A stretch of 64,000 nucleotides of DNA from Amycolatopsis acididurans (GTDB lineage Bacteria > Actinomycetota > Actinomycetes > Mycobacteriales > Pseudonocardiaceae): NCBI RefSeq assembly GCF_012328925.1, contig NZ_JAAXLS010000021.1:51167-115166 (forward strand), given 5' to 3'. Shown here piece after piece: positions 14,258-23,093 of the stretch. The number at the start of each line of letters is the position of its first letter. Within the stretch, counting starts at the first letter, position 1. The position numbers and the translations under genes were made by a program. Under the pieces are notes generated by a model that did no database searches, was not told where the DNA came from, and was given only the letters and a program-made list of their open reading frames with translations.

Positions 14258-15601
14258 GTGACCGCTCAACCAACCCCCACAGCAGGCACGCCACGAAAAG
14301 CGGCGTTGGCCGCGTGGGTCGGGAGCGCACTCGAGTACTACGACTTCTTCATCTACGGCACCGCGGCGGCGCTGGTGTTCGGGAAGGTGTTCTTCCCCGG
14401 CAGCGATCCGGCCGTGGGCACGCTGCTCGCCTTGTCGACCTTCGGCGTCGGCTACGTGACCCGGCCGCTGGGCGGGATCCTGCTCGGCCACATGGGCGAC
14501 AAGTTCGGCCGCAAGCGCGTGCTGGTGCTCACCCTGCTGCTGATGGGACTGTCCACAGTGCTCGTCGGCTGCCTGCCCAGCTACGCGGCCGCGGGCACGG
14601 CGGCGCCGATCCTGCTGGTGATTCTCCGTCTCCTGCAAGGACTTTCCGCTGGTGGTGAGCAGGCCAGCGCGAACTCGATGAGCCTGGAGCACGCCCCGGA
14701 CAACCGGCGCGCCTACTTCACCAGCTTCACCCTCAGCGGCACGCAGGCGGGACAGATCATCGCGACCGCGGTGTTCCTGCCCGTGGCCGCGATGCCGCAG
14801 TCGGCCCTGCTGTCCTGGGGCTGGCGGGTGCCGTTCTGGCTGAGCGCGCTCATGGTGCTGGTGGGCTACCTGATCCGCCGCAGGCTCGACGAGACCCCGG
14901 TGTTCGAGCAGGAGGTCAAGGACGACAAGGCGAAGCTGCCGCTGGCCGTCCTGTTGCGGGATCACTGGGCCGACGTGCTGCGGGTCGTCGTGGCCGCGCT
15001 GATCGCTTCGGTGAGCACGATCTTCACCGTGTACGCCCTGACCTACGCGGTGAACACGGTCGGCCTGGCCAAGACGCCGATGCTGTGGGTCGGCGTGCTC
15101 GCGAACGTCGCAGCCGTCATCACGATTCCGTTGTGGGCCAAGCTTTCCGACCGGATCGGCCGTAAGTCGATCTTCGTGATCGGTTCACTGGGCTGCGCCG
15201 TGCTCATTTTCCCGTATCTCGGTGCGATCTCGACCGGTTCGTGGGGTTGGATCTTCGTGCTCGGTATCGGGATGTTCGGTGTCGTCTACACGATGACCAG
15301 CGCCGTGTGGCCCGCGTTCTACGGCGAGATGTTCACCGCACGCGTTCGCTTGTCGGGCATGGCGATCGGCACCCAGATCGGGTTCGCGATCAGTGGTTTC
15401 CTGCCGAGCATCGCCGCCGCCGTCGCCGGCTCCGGCAAGGGCGCCTGGCTCGGGGTGTCGATCTTCACGGCGGGGTTGTGCCTGGTCAACGTGCTCGCCG
15501 TGGCGACAGGGCGCGAGACCTACAAGGTCCCGACGGAGCGGCTGGGGCTCAAGGACCGTTCGCCGCTGTCGGGCGGGCCCAAGGTCGAGGTCGGTCGTTG
15601 A
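14258..15601 (+). CDS. MHS-family MFS transporter (shikimate/quinate uptake candidate)
   Basis: 447 residues from GTG at 14258 behind AGAGGAGAC. The start ALAAWVGSALEYYDFFIYGTAAALVFGKVFFP is the metabolite:H+ symporter hallmark (shown in two parts by the EYYDFF and LVFGKVFF motifs), followed by GHMGDKFGRKRVL (motif A), LRLLQGLSAGGEQASA and DETPVFEQE. About twelve membrane segments are visible. ShiA-like members import shikimate, quinate or related acids. The shared operators with the dehydrogenase/dehydratase operon strongly suggest that the substrate is a hydroaromatic acid. The stop overlaps the start of the MBL hydrolase. Confidence 0.88.
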   Translation: MTAQPTPTAGTPRKAALAAWVGSALEYYDFFIYGTAAALVFGKVFFPGSDPAVGTLLALSTFGVGYVTRPLGGILLGHMGDKFGRKRVLVLTLLLMGLSTVLVGCLPSYAAAGTAAPILLVILRLLQGLSAGGEQASANSMSLEHAPDNRRAYFTSFTLSGTQAGQIIATAVFLPVAAMPQSALLSWGWRVPFWLSALMVLVGYLIRRRLDETPVFEQEVKDDKAKLPLAVLLRDHWADVLRVVVAALIASVSTIFTVYALTYAVNTVGLAKTPMLWVGVLANVAAVITIPLWAKLSDRIGRKSIFVIGSLGCAVLIFPYLGAISTGSWGWIFVLGIGMFGVVYTMTSAVWPAFYGEMFTARVRLSGMAIGTQIGFAISGFLPSIAAAVAGSGKGAWLGVSIFTAGLCLVNVLAVATGRETYKVPTERLGLKDRSPLSGGPKVEVGR

Positions 15602-16353
15602 GCTGCTACCGCGTTTACGCGCTCTGCTACGCCCGGCGGACCGGGCGGCGGGGTCAGAACTTCTGCGGTTATGACGAGCATTGGGACGAGCCGCATCCCA
15701 CGGCCTACTACGTGTGGCTGGCGGTGTCCGACGAGCACACCGTGGTGGTCGACACCGGGATCGGCCCGTCCCGTGCCGATGGCTTCTCCGATTACGTGAA
15801 CCCGGTGCGGTTGGTCGAGGACATCGGGGTGCGGGTGGGTGAGGTGGACCGCGTGGTGCTGACCCACCTGCACTACGACCACACCGGCACCGCGGGTTCC
15901 TTCCCTTCGGCGCGTTATGTTCTGCAGCAGTCCGAAGTGGACTACTGGACCGGTCCGTGGTCGTCCCGCATCTCGCGGGAACAGTGGCTGCTGGACAAGG
16001 AAGATCTCGACGCGGTGCTGGGCTCGGGACGCGTGGACCTCGTCGACGGCGATGCCGAGGTGCTGCCCGGGCTGAGCGTGCACCTCGTTGGCGGGCACAC
16101 GGCCGGGATGCAGGTCGTGCGCGTGGCGACCGCGCGGGGGCCGGTCGTGCTCGCCTCGGATGCGAGCCATTTCTACGAGAACATCGAGGACGACCGGCCC
16201 TTCCCGATCCTGCATTCGATGCCCGGGATGTACGCGGCGTTCGACCGCATCAACGCCCTCGCCGGTGATCCGTCGCTCGTCGTCGCAGGTCACGACCCCG
16301 AGGTGCTGCGGCGTTTCCCGGCCGAGACCGAGCGGATCGCGCGCATCGCGTGA
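15598..16353 (+). CDS. MBL-fold hydrolase (lactonase-like)
   Basis: 251 residues from TTG at 15598, overlapping the transporter stop by 4 bases (TTGA). The metallo-beta-lactamase motif LTHLHYDHTG (HxHxDH) is near residue 85, a later His in VGGHTAGMQ near 165, an Asp in LASDASHFYENI near 188 and a His in VAGHDPEVL near 228, completing a two-zinc site. The pattern is that of the AttM/AhlL lactonase branch. Coupling to the transporter suggests that it hydrolyses a lactone entering with, or formed from, the imported acid (inference); quorum quenching is an alternative. Confidence 0.8.
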   Translation: MSCYRVYALCYARRTGRRGQNFCGYDEHWDEPHPTAYYVWLAVSDEHTVVVDTGIGPSRADGFSDYVNPVRLVEDIGVRVGEVDRVVLTHLHYDHTGTAGSFPSARYVLQQSEVDYWTGPWSSRISREQWLLDKEDLDAVLGSGRVDLVDGDAEVLPGLSVHLVGGHTAGMQVVRVATARGPVVLASDASHFYENIEDDRPFPILHSMPGMYAAFDRINALAGDPSLVVAGHDPEVLRRFPAETERIARIA

Positions 16354-16364
16354 CGGTTCGGTCC

Positions 16365-16814
16365 TTACCCTGGCTCGACGCGGAACACGGCGATCCGCTC
16401 CGCGGCGGCGGCCACCCCGTCGGGGGTGGGGGAGTCGGCGAGGCCCGTGGTGACGTAGCGCTTACCGACACTCGCCGGGCTCTTGGTGACGAGTTCGCGG
16501 AGTAGCGGGCGCCGCTCTTCGACGGGTACCTCGGCAAGCCGGGCGGTCGAGGAGCGGCGGCCGCGGCTGAGGGTGACGGTGGTGGCCGCCCGGACGTTCG
16601 CGACCCACGCGGCGTGCGGATAGGCCTGGATGATGTAGCGCCCGCCGGCGATCTCGAGCACGGCGATCGGAAACGTGCGTGGCTGCCCGGTGCGCCGCCC
16701 CGCGACGGTGAGCAACTGCATCGGCCCGAACGCGATGCCGGCCCGCTGAAGTGCGGTGATCACTTTGTTGATCCGGTTCACCATCCGGCGGTATCTCTGC
16801 GCCTGCTGTGTCAT
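16365..16814 (-). CDS. Nitroreductase/deazaflavin (F420)-dependent oxidoreductase family protein
   Basis: 149 residues. The Ddn-like split-barrel pattern is visible: LLTVAGRRTGQPRTFPIAVLEIAGGRYIIQAY interrupted at the usual loop, then WVANVRA and RYVTTGLADSP. Such proteins bind F420 (or haem or flavins) and reduce quinones or nitro compounds. An F420-making gene (cofC, 57691-58314) is present farther right. Its stop is 11 bases from the convergent MBL gene. The physiological substrate is unknown. Confidence 0.8.
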   Translation of the reverse strand: MTQQAQRYRRMVNRINKVITALQRAGIAFGPMQLLTVAGRRTGQPRTFPIAVLEIAGGRYIIQAYPHAAWVANVRAATTVTLSRGRRSSTARLAEVPVEERRPLLRELVTKSPASVGKRYVTTGLADSPTPDGVAAAAERIAVFRVEPG

Positions 16815-17046
16815 GCCTCGAATGTAGTACGGAACTCATATGATCTCCAGTGGATATTTTGGGTGTGAGTGGGCCAGTCGCGGGAGAAACCTCAACCCGA
16901 AAAGGTCGCGCGGCGGAGGAAGCGCCGGCGTGGGCAGTCCTGGTGCCCAAGCCACAACAACGCTGTCGCCTCGTGCACGATGTGTGCCAACGCGGGCGCG
17001 ACCTGCTGATCTGGCTCCGGGCGCGGAAGTGGTGGACACTGGCGGT

Positions 17047-17478
17047 ATGGCGGATCCCAAGGAAACGGTGACCGCGTTCCTCGCGGCGCTCGAACAACTC
17101 GACATCGATGGCGCTCTCACCCTCGTGACCGACGACATCGTCTACCAGAACGTGCCGCTGCCGGCGGCCCGCGGCAAGGCGGCCGTGGAGAAGCAACTCC
17201 GCATGATGGCCAAGTACGGCACCGGCTTCGAGGCACGCACGCACCACATCGCGGCGGACGGCCAGGTGGTGCTCACCGAACGCACCGACGTCCTGCGCGC
17301 CGGGGCCTTCGAGGCCGAGTTCTGGGTGTGCGGCACCTTCGAGGTGCGCGACGACAAGATCGCCCTCTGGCGGGACTACTTCGACTGGACCACCCTGCTC
17401 GCCGCCAGCGCACGCGGGGCCGGGAAGGCGCTGGTCTCCACGATCTCCCGCCGGCGGACGCGGCAGGCAGTCGGCTGA
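17047..17478 (+). CDS. Limonene-1,2-epoxide hydrolase-like protein
   Basis: 143 residues from ATG at 17047; no strong ribosome site is visible and an in-frame GTG at 17032 is possible. The sequence fits the SnoaL-like LEH family: VTAFLAALEQLDIDGALTLVTDDIVYQNVPL at the start (with the usual helix and strand break), LTERTDVL carrying the Arg-Asp pair and WRDYFDW carrying the second Asp, i.e. the Asp-Arg-Asp catalytic triad of epoxide hydrolases such as mycobacterial EphG. It stands alone between convergent or divergent neighbours. The substrate is probably a bulky epoxide; not determinable here. Confidence 0.83.
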   Translation: MADPKETVTAFLAALEQLDIDGALTLVTDDIVYQNVPLPAARGKAAVEKQLRMMAKYGTGFEARTHHIAADGQVVLTERTDVLRAGAFEAEFWVCGTFEVRDDKIALWRDYFDWTTLLAASARGAGKALVSTISRRRTRQAVG

Positions 17479-17513
17479 CCGGCGCCGGACACAACCGCGG
17501 CTCCCCTCCGGAA

Positions 17514-18674
17514 CTACCGCTTCAGTCCGCTTAGGACGCCGCGGTAGATCTCCTCGAAGCGGGTGACCGTGCGGGTCGCGTCGTGGCTCCGGGCCATGGC
17601 GTGGCTTGCTTCGGCCATTCGGGCGCGTTCGTGCTCCGACGAAAGGACGCGGTTCAGTGCGGCGGCGAGTCCGTCGACGTCGCCCGATGTGAACAGGAAG
17701 CCGTTTTCCCCGGGGCGGACGAGGTGTGGCAGGGCGACCGCGTCGGCCGCGACGACCGGGAGGCCGGAGGCCATCGCCTCCAGGGTGGCGATGCTCTGCA
17801 GCTCCGCGATCCCCGGCATGACGAACACGTCCGCCGCCGCGTAGACCAACGGTAGCTGCGCGTCCGGGACGTAACCGAGGAAGAACACGCGGTCGGCCAC
17901 GCCCGTCCGGTGCGCCAGCCGCTCGAGCTCGAACCGGCGGACCCCGCGCCCGGCGAGCACGAACTGCGCCGGCACACCGGGCAGCGCGCGGATGACCTCG
18001 TCGAGCCGCTTCTCCGCGTCGAGCCTGCCCACGAACGCGATCGTCGGCACATCCGGCAGGTGGAACTCCTTGCGTGCCACCACCTTCGGCCGCTCCGAGG
18101 GGTGGAACCGGCCGAAGTCCACGCCACACGAGACCGGCTCCACGTACCGGCCGAAGCCGTACCGGGCGAGCAGGTCCGCGGCCGCCTGCGTCGGCGTCGT
18201 GAGGTGATCGGCACGGGCGTAGATGCGCCGGAAATCGTGCCACGCCACGCTCTTCACGGGCCTGTGCAACCAGCCCGGCAGATACGGCAGCAGGTTGTCC
18301 GGCATGAAGTGGTTGGTCGCGACCACCGGAATCCCGTGCCGCCGCGCCGCGGCCATCGCGGCCCGGCCGATCGTGAAATGGTCCTGCGTGTGCAGCACGT
18401 CCGGCATCAGCTCCGCCACCAGCCCTCGCAGCGCCCTTGGCACGCCGACCGGCGGCACGAACCGCACGGTCGGATGGATCACCAAGGGCACCGATCTGAG
18501 CCGGTGCATCCGCACGCCGTCCTCGGGAACATCCTTGCGCGGCCCGGAATCCGACGCGCACACCACATGCACGTCGTGCCCCAGCTCGGCCAGGCCGGTG
18601 GCCAGCCGGTAAGTGAAGAACGAACTTCCGGACAGGTCCGGGGGATAGGTGTCGGTTGAGATCAGGATGCGCAT
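17514..18674 (-). CDS. Glycosyltransferase, GT4/GT-B type
   Basis: 386 residues from ATG at 18674. GT-B features: TDTYPPDLSGSSFFTYRLATGL with the glycine-rich donor loop split over residues ~8-25, VLHTQDHF and VATNHFMPD in the N-domain, and VGRLDAEKRLDEV, VMPGIAELQSIATLEAMASGLPVVA (E-x7-E nucleotide-sugar motif, in segments) in the C-domain. It resembles PimB/MshA-like mannosyl- or glucosyltransferases acting on lipids. The start lies inside the preceding transporter gene (13-base overlap), so the two are co-translated; the product may be a lipid-linked sugar handled by that membrane protein (inference). Confidence 0.86.
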   Translation of the reverse strand: MRILISTDTYPPDLSGSSFFTYRLATGLAELGHDVHVVCASDSGPRKDVPEDGVRMHRLRSVPLVIHPTVRFVPPVGVPRALRGLVAELMPDVLHTQDHFTIGRAAMAAARRHGIPVVATNHFMPDNLLPYLPGWLHRPVKSVAWHDFRRIYARADHLTTPTQAAADLLARYGFGRYVEPVSCGVDFGRFHPSERPKVVARKEFHLPDVPTIAFVGRLDAEKRLDEVIRALPGVPAQFVLAGRGVRRFELERLAHRTGVADRVFFLGYVPDAQLPLVYAAADVFVMPGIAELQSIATLEAMASGLPVVAADAVALPHLVRPGENGFLFTSGDVDGLAAALNRVLSSEHERARMAEASHAMARSHDATRTVTRFEEIYRGVLSGLKR

Positions 18675-19528
18675 GTCCGGCTCTCCTCGATGCGCTCGGA
18701 TTCGACGGCGTAGGACCGGGCGAGTACGACGACGCCCAGCACGATCACGAGTGCGGACACCCCCATCCAGCCGAGCAGGAACGGGCTCGACGGCAGCGGG
18801 TCCCCGATCAGCAGGATCCCGACGGCGGACGCCGCGACGGGATCGGCGATCAGCAGTACGGCGTAGGCCAGCGCGAACCGGGACATCCGGTACGCCTGCT
18901 GCTGCGAGACCCCACCGGTCGCCAGCAGCGCGATGATCAGCAACGTCAGCCAGTGCACGAACGCCAGCGGATTCTCGGCCATCCGGTGGCCGATCACCCC
19001 GATGAACGCGGACGCGATACCGAACGCCGATCCGGCGGTGAGCGCGAGCAGCACCGCCTTCACCCCGGGCGGCGCGGCGGTGATCAGCACGACGCAGATC
19101 ACCGCGATGGTGACCGACGCGAGCAGCAACGCGATGCCGGTCGGTACGTGTGGCTGCGTCGCGGTGCGCGGCAGCACGATGAGCAGCCCGGCGAGCCCCG
19201 CGACGACCGCACAGCACCCGGCGATCGCGGTCGCCTGCAGCTTGCGCCCGTCCAGCACCGCTTTCGCGACGACGGCGAACAACAGGCCGAGCGTGCCGAC
19301 GGGCTGGATGACACTGACCGGCCCGTTGCTCAGCGCCACCACATGCAGCGAGACCCCGGCCACCGCGCACAGACCACCGAGCAGCCAGCGCCGGTTTCGC
19401 AGCAGGCGCAGGAAAAACCGCAACCGCGTCGAGTCCAGCGCGGTCACGACGGCGCGCTCCTGTATCGCGGCACCGGCCGCCAGCAGCAACGCCCCGATCG
19501 CAGCCAGGACGACCGCGACCGCGAACAT
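18662..19528 (-). CDS. DMT/EamA-like membrane protein
   Basis: 288 residues with nine to ten hydrophobic helices and short loops, the layout of the drug/metabolite transporter superfamily. The SNGPVSVIQPVGTLGLLFAVV segment in two parts (SNGPVSVIQP, GTLGLLFA) is typical of DMT/NIPA-like proteins. It starts with ATG at 19528 and overlaps the glycosyltransferase start by 13 bases. It may move a lipid or small metabolite; no substrate can be read from sequence. Confidence 0.78.
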   Translation of the reverse strand: MFAVAVVLAAIGALLLAAGAAIQERAVVTALDSTRLRFFLRLLRNRRWLLGGLCAVAGVSLHVVALSNGPVSVIQPVGTLGLLFAVVAKAVLDGRKLQATAIAGCCAVVAGLAGLLIVLPRTATQPHVPTGIALLLASVTIAVICVVLITAAPPGVKAVLLALTAGSAFGIASAFIGVIGHRMAENPLAFVHWLTLLIIALLATGGVSQQQAYRMSRFALAYAVLLIADPVAASAVGILLIGDPLPSSPFLLGWMGVSALVIVLGVVVLARSYAVESERIEESRTCAS

Positions 19529-19788
19529 GGCTCAGGCGCCTCTGCTCGAGAGCATCGGAGTGCTCGCTACGAAGTTCAGCGGAAACCCCACGTTCGAAAT
19601 GGTATCGGGCCGGCCAAGGCCCGCATCCGGGAATTACCCGGATGTGATCCCTTGGGTGACGCCCGGTGGCAGGGGACTGCCTCGGCGGGATGCCGCTGGC
19701 GTACCGGACCGCGGACTTACTTCACGCGGCCCGGTGCGCCGGTCGTCGACAGGGTTGCCTTCGTCATCAGGCAGGCTGGGAGCTCAGC
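19529..19788. other. Intergenic region with one hairpin
   Basis: About 260 bp between the transporter start (19528) and the stop of the DHFR-like gene (19789), both on the minus strand. No ORF is convincing. CATCCGGG at 19624-19631 and CCCGGATG at 19637-19644 form a perfect 8-bp hairpin with a 5-base AATTA loop, which may be the terminator of the DHFR-like gene or an operator for the transporter pair. Confidence 0.55.
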
Positions 19789-20373
19789 TCATTTGATGAC
19801 CGGGTAGGCCAGGTGGGTCACCCCGTTGCCCTCGATGACGGCAGGGTCGCCGAGCCGCACGGGCGCCGTGGACAGGTTTTCGAACCACCGCACGCCCTCG
19901 CCGAGCAGTACGGGCACGAGGTCGACGTTGATCGCGTCGAGCAGGCCGGCGTTCAGGCACTGCTGGGCGATCTTGGCGCTCGCGACCACGACGTTCTTGT
20001 CACCGGCGGCCTGCCTGGCCACCTCGACGGCCTTCTCGACACTGTCGACGAAGGTGAAGTTCTCGGTGTGCGGCCAGTCCTGCGGCGGCTCGTGCGTGAC
20101 GACCACGACCGGCACGCCGAGCGGGTGGGTGCCGCCCCAGCCCTGGGTGATGTCGAACAGGTGCCGCCCCGCGATGAGCGCGCCGACGCCGGCCAGCGCG
20201 TCCCGCATGTACCGGGCGCTGGCGGGCGACATCTTGAACGTCGCCCACTCGACCGCGGTGGGCACCTCCACCTCGCCGTTGCCCATCCAGCCGAAGAGCT
20301 GGTCGATCCCGTCGGCCTGGTCGGCGATGAAGCCGTCGAGCGAAGCGGACATGTTGGCGATGACCTGGTTCAT
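19789..20373 (-). CDS. Dihydrofolate reductase-family protein (RibD C-terminal-like)
   Basis: 194 residues from ATG at 20373. It begins VIANMSASLDGFIAD, the hallmark of the RibD-C/YyaP-type DHFR-like family, and includes GRHLFDITQGW, VVVTHEPP, VVVASAKIAQQCLNAGLLDAINVDLVPVLLG (read in segments) and ends THLAYPVIK. These NADPH-binding reductases are common single genes with unknown substrates and are not the housekeeping folate enzyme. It is divergent from a large LuxR regulator, which may control it. Confidence 0.85.
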   Translation of the reverse strand: MNQVIANMSASLDGFIADQADGIDQLFGWMGNGEVEVPTAVEWATFKMSPASARYMRDALAGVGALIAGRHLFDITQGWGGTHPLGVPVVVVTHEPPQDWPHTENFTFVDSVEKAVEVARQAAGDKNVVVASAKIAQQCLNAGLLDAINVDLVPVLLGEGVRWFENLSTAPVRLGDPAVIEGNGVTHLAYPVIK

Positions 20374-20498
20374 TGCTGTCTCCCAGTAGATGTTCCGTTG
20401 TGGACACCGAGAACTCTGCCGTCGCGGCTCGCCCGGAAAATCGGCCAGCTGGCCGATATGGCCACCGGGCCGGGCCGAGGCTGGCAGACTGACCTGCG

Positions 20499-23015
20499 AT
20501 GAGAACCCTGCCGGTGCCGCCGACCTCGTTCGTCGGGCGAGCGGCCGAACTGACCGCGTTGTGCGAGGCGCTCGCGAACGCGCGGCTGGTGACCGTCGCG
20601 GGCCCTGGCGGGTCCGGCAAGACCCGGCTCGCCATCGAGGCGATGAAACGCCAGCCCGGATCGCCGTTGTGGGTCGATCTCGCGGCGGCGAGCGACCCGG
20701 TGGCCGAGGTCGCGCGCGTGACCGGTGTCGCGCTCGCCGCGAACGAGCCCGTCCAGCTGGCGCGGCAGCTCGCCGGGCGCGAACTCGTGCTGTGCCTGGA
20801 CAACTGCGAACACGTGCTCGGGGTGGTCGCGGATCTGGCGATCGAGCTGCTGGCGGCCTGCCCTGACGTGGTGCTGCTGACCACGAGCCGTGAACCGCTG
20901 CGCGTCGCCGGCGAACTCGTGTGGCGCATGCCTTCGCTGGGCGCCGCGGACGCGGTCGCGTTGTTCGAGGCACGCGCGGGTGCGGTGCCGGGCGAGGCAC
21001 GCGAGGCGGTGCGCACCGCGTGCGCGCGCCTGGACGGCATCCCGCTCGCGATCGAGCTGGCCGCCGCGTGGGCCGGAACCCTGTCGGCGCAGGAGATCCT
21101 GCGCGGCCTCGACGACCGGTTCTCGTTGCTGATCCGGGGGCCGCGCGGCGTTCCGGCGCGGCATCAGACCCTGGCCGCGTCGATGGCGTGGAGTCACGAT
21201 CTGCTCGACGAGACCGATCGCGTGCTGTTTCGCAGGCTCGGCGTGTTCGCCGCAGGGTACACGCTCGAGACGGCGCGGGCGGTGTGCGGGACCGACGGGC
21301 TGGACGTGCTCGGCGGGCTGGGAAGGCTGGTCGACAAATCCCTGGTCATCGCCGACACCCGGGCCGCGACGACCCGCTACCGGATGCTGGAGACCGTCCA
21401 CGAGTACGCCGTTTCCCGGATCGCCGCGGCGGGGGAGGCCGAGCTGCTCCGGGACCGGCATCTGGACGCCTTCCTCGCGCTGGCCGAGAAAGCCGAGCCC
21501 CTGCTGGAACGGGACAAGGACGCCTGGCTCGACCTTGTTCGTGCCGAGGAGGACGAGTTCCGGGCCGCGCTCGAAACCGGGCTCGCGGCCCAGGACCGCG
21601 ATCGCGGGCGCAGGCTCGCCGCGGCGCTGGCGTGGCTGTGGCACCTGGGCGGCCGCGGTGAGGAGGGCATCGCGTTCCTGCGGCGCGCGATCGAACACGG
21701 GGACCGGAGCGAACTGCAGGCGCGCCTGCTGACCGGGCTCGCGCTCGTCGCCGACACGACGCGGCCTGCCGGGCTCGAATACGACGCGGCGCAGGCGGCG
21801 CTGGAGATCACGAAGGATCCCTCGACCGCGGGGCTCGCCTTGCTGCTGAGCGGAATCGGTCGGTTCTTCACCGATCTCGAAGGTGCGGCGAAACTCGCCG
21901 AGCAGGCCAAGGCGACGGGCTCCGGTTTCGTCACCGACGGCGCGATCGCGCTGACCGGCATCGTCCGGCACCTGCAGGACCGGCACGACGAGGCAGTGCC
22001 CCTGCTGAAGGAGGCCGTCGAGGGCCTCATCGCGCGCAAGGACCGGGGAGTCGGCTCGACCGCGCTGGCGTTCCTGTCCACCAGCGAGCTGTACACCGGC
22101 GATCTCGGACAGGCCCGTCGATTCGCCCTCGAGGCGGTGAACATGGCGGCGCCGCTGGGCGACTACCACCGCATCGGGCTCGCGCGCAGCGCACTCGCCA
22201 TGGCCGAGCTGGCCGCGGGACACGTCGACAACGCGGCCGCGGCGCTGTCCCCGATGCTCCGGCTCGTGGAGAGCGCGGACACCCCGCCGTTCGTACCCGG
22301 CCTTTCGCGCGCGATGGGCTACCTGCGGCTCGCGCAGGACCGGCTCGATGACGCGCTGAGGTGGTTCGGCCGTGAATCCGACCTGTTCGGGGACCTCGCG
22401 CCGCAGACGCTGCTCGGGCTCGTGACCGCCCGGCGCCTGTCGGGGGACAGCGTGGATGCGGCGCAGCTCTGCGAGCGGGCGCTGGAAGCCGGGCGGCGGC
22501 TCGGCATGCCCAAGGTGATCGGCGACGCGCTCGAAGAGTCGGCGTTCCTGGCCGGGGAGCGCGCCGGGGACCTGCACCACGAGGCGCTGGCGATCCGCGC
22601 CGAGCACGGGCTGTGGCCGGACTGCGTGCGCAGCCTCGAAGCACTGGCCGCACTCGGCAGCGAGGTCGAGGCGGCGCGGCTGTCGGCCGCCTGCGCACGG
22701 GCGCGGCAGGAGATGGGGCTGCCCCACACGCCGGCGGATTCGGGGGAGGAGCGCGTGCTCGAACTGCGTGAGGCGATCGAGTACGCGCGGCGGGCGCGGG
22801 GCAAGCGCGGACGGCCCTCCAGCGGCTGGGCCAGCCTGACCCCGGCCGAGCAGAGCGTGGTCCGGCTCGCGGCCGAGGGGCTGAGCAATCCCGAGATCGG
22901 ATCGCGCCTGTACATGAGCCGCAGCACGGTCAAAACGCACCTGTCGCACGTCTACGCGAAGCTGGGCGTCACCAACCGCACCGAACTGGCCGCTGTGGCG
23001 AAGCGCACTGAATGA
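20499..23015 (+). CDS. LuxR-family regulator with STAND-type ATPase and TPR-like region
   Basis: 838 residues. FVGRAAELTAL and the P-loop GPGGSGKT (35-42) open an NB-ARC-like ATPase, with Walker B VLCLDNCEHV near 108 and TTSREPL near 130. The middle ~400 residues are helical, repeat-like and probably ligand- or protein-binding. The C-terminal ~65 residues are a LuxR helix-turn-helix: LTPAEQSVVRLAAEGLSNPEIG followed by MSRSTVKTHLSHVYAKLGV. Such regulators (AfsR/MalT/LAL group) switch on nearby genes after ATP and signal binding. It is divergent from the DHFR-like reductase (125 bp gap), a probable target. Confidence 0.9.
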   Translation: MRTLPVPPTSFVGRAAELTALCEALANARLVTVAGPGGSGKTRLAIEAMKRQPGSPLWVDLAAASDPVAEVARVTGVALAANEPVQLARQLAGRELVLCLDNCEHVLGVVADLAIELLAACPDVVLLTTSREPLRVAGELVWRMPSLGAADAVALFEARAGAVPGEAREAVRTACARLDGIPLAIELAAAWAGTLSAQEILRGLDDRFSLLIRGPRGVPARHQTLAASMAWSHDLLDETDRVLFRRLGVFAAGYTLETARAVCGTDGLDVLGGLGRLVDKSLVIADTRAATTRYRMLETVHEYAVSRIAAAGEAELLRDRHLDAFLALAEKAEPLLERDKDAWLDLVRAEEDEFRAALETGLAAQDRDRGRRLAAALAWLWHLGGRGEEGIAFLRRAIEHGDRSELQARLLTGLALVADTTRPAGLEYDAAQAALEITKDPSTAGLALLLSGIGRFFTDLEGAAKLAEQAKATGSGFVTDGAIALTGIVRHLQDRHDEAVPLLKEAVEGLIARKDRGVGSTALAFLSTSELYTGDLGQARRFALEAVNMAAPLGDYHRIGLARSALAMAELAAGHVDNAAAALSPMLRLVESADTPPFVPGLSRAMGYLRLAQDRLDDALRWFGRESDLFGDLAPQTLLGLVTARRLSGDSVDAAQLCERALEAGRRLGMPKVIGDALEESAFLAGERAGDLHHEALAIRAEHGLWPDCVRSLEALAALGSEVEAARLSAACARARQEMGLPHTPADSGEERVLELREAIEYARRARGKRGRPSSGWASLTPAEQSVVRLAAEGLSNPEIGSRLYMSRSTVKTHLSHVYAKLGVTNRTELAAVAKRTE

Positions 23016-23093
23016 GAGCGGCGTCACTCCCGTACCTTTCGAAAGAGCAAGACCGCACGGAGCGAGCGTCGCCGCGACAGCAGAGGAGCAAGC

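Noticed and set aside
16815..17046. Extension of the epoxide-hydrolase-like protein upstream to 16840
   Set aside because: The added 69 codons show no conservation pattern, and the LEH family begins at the later Met.
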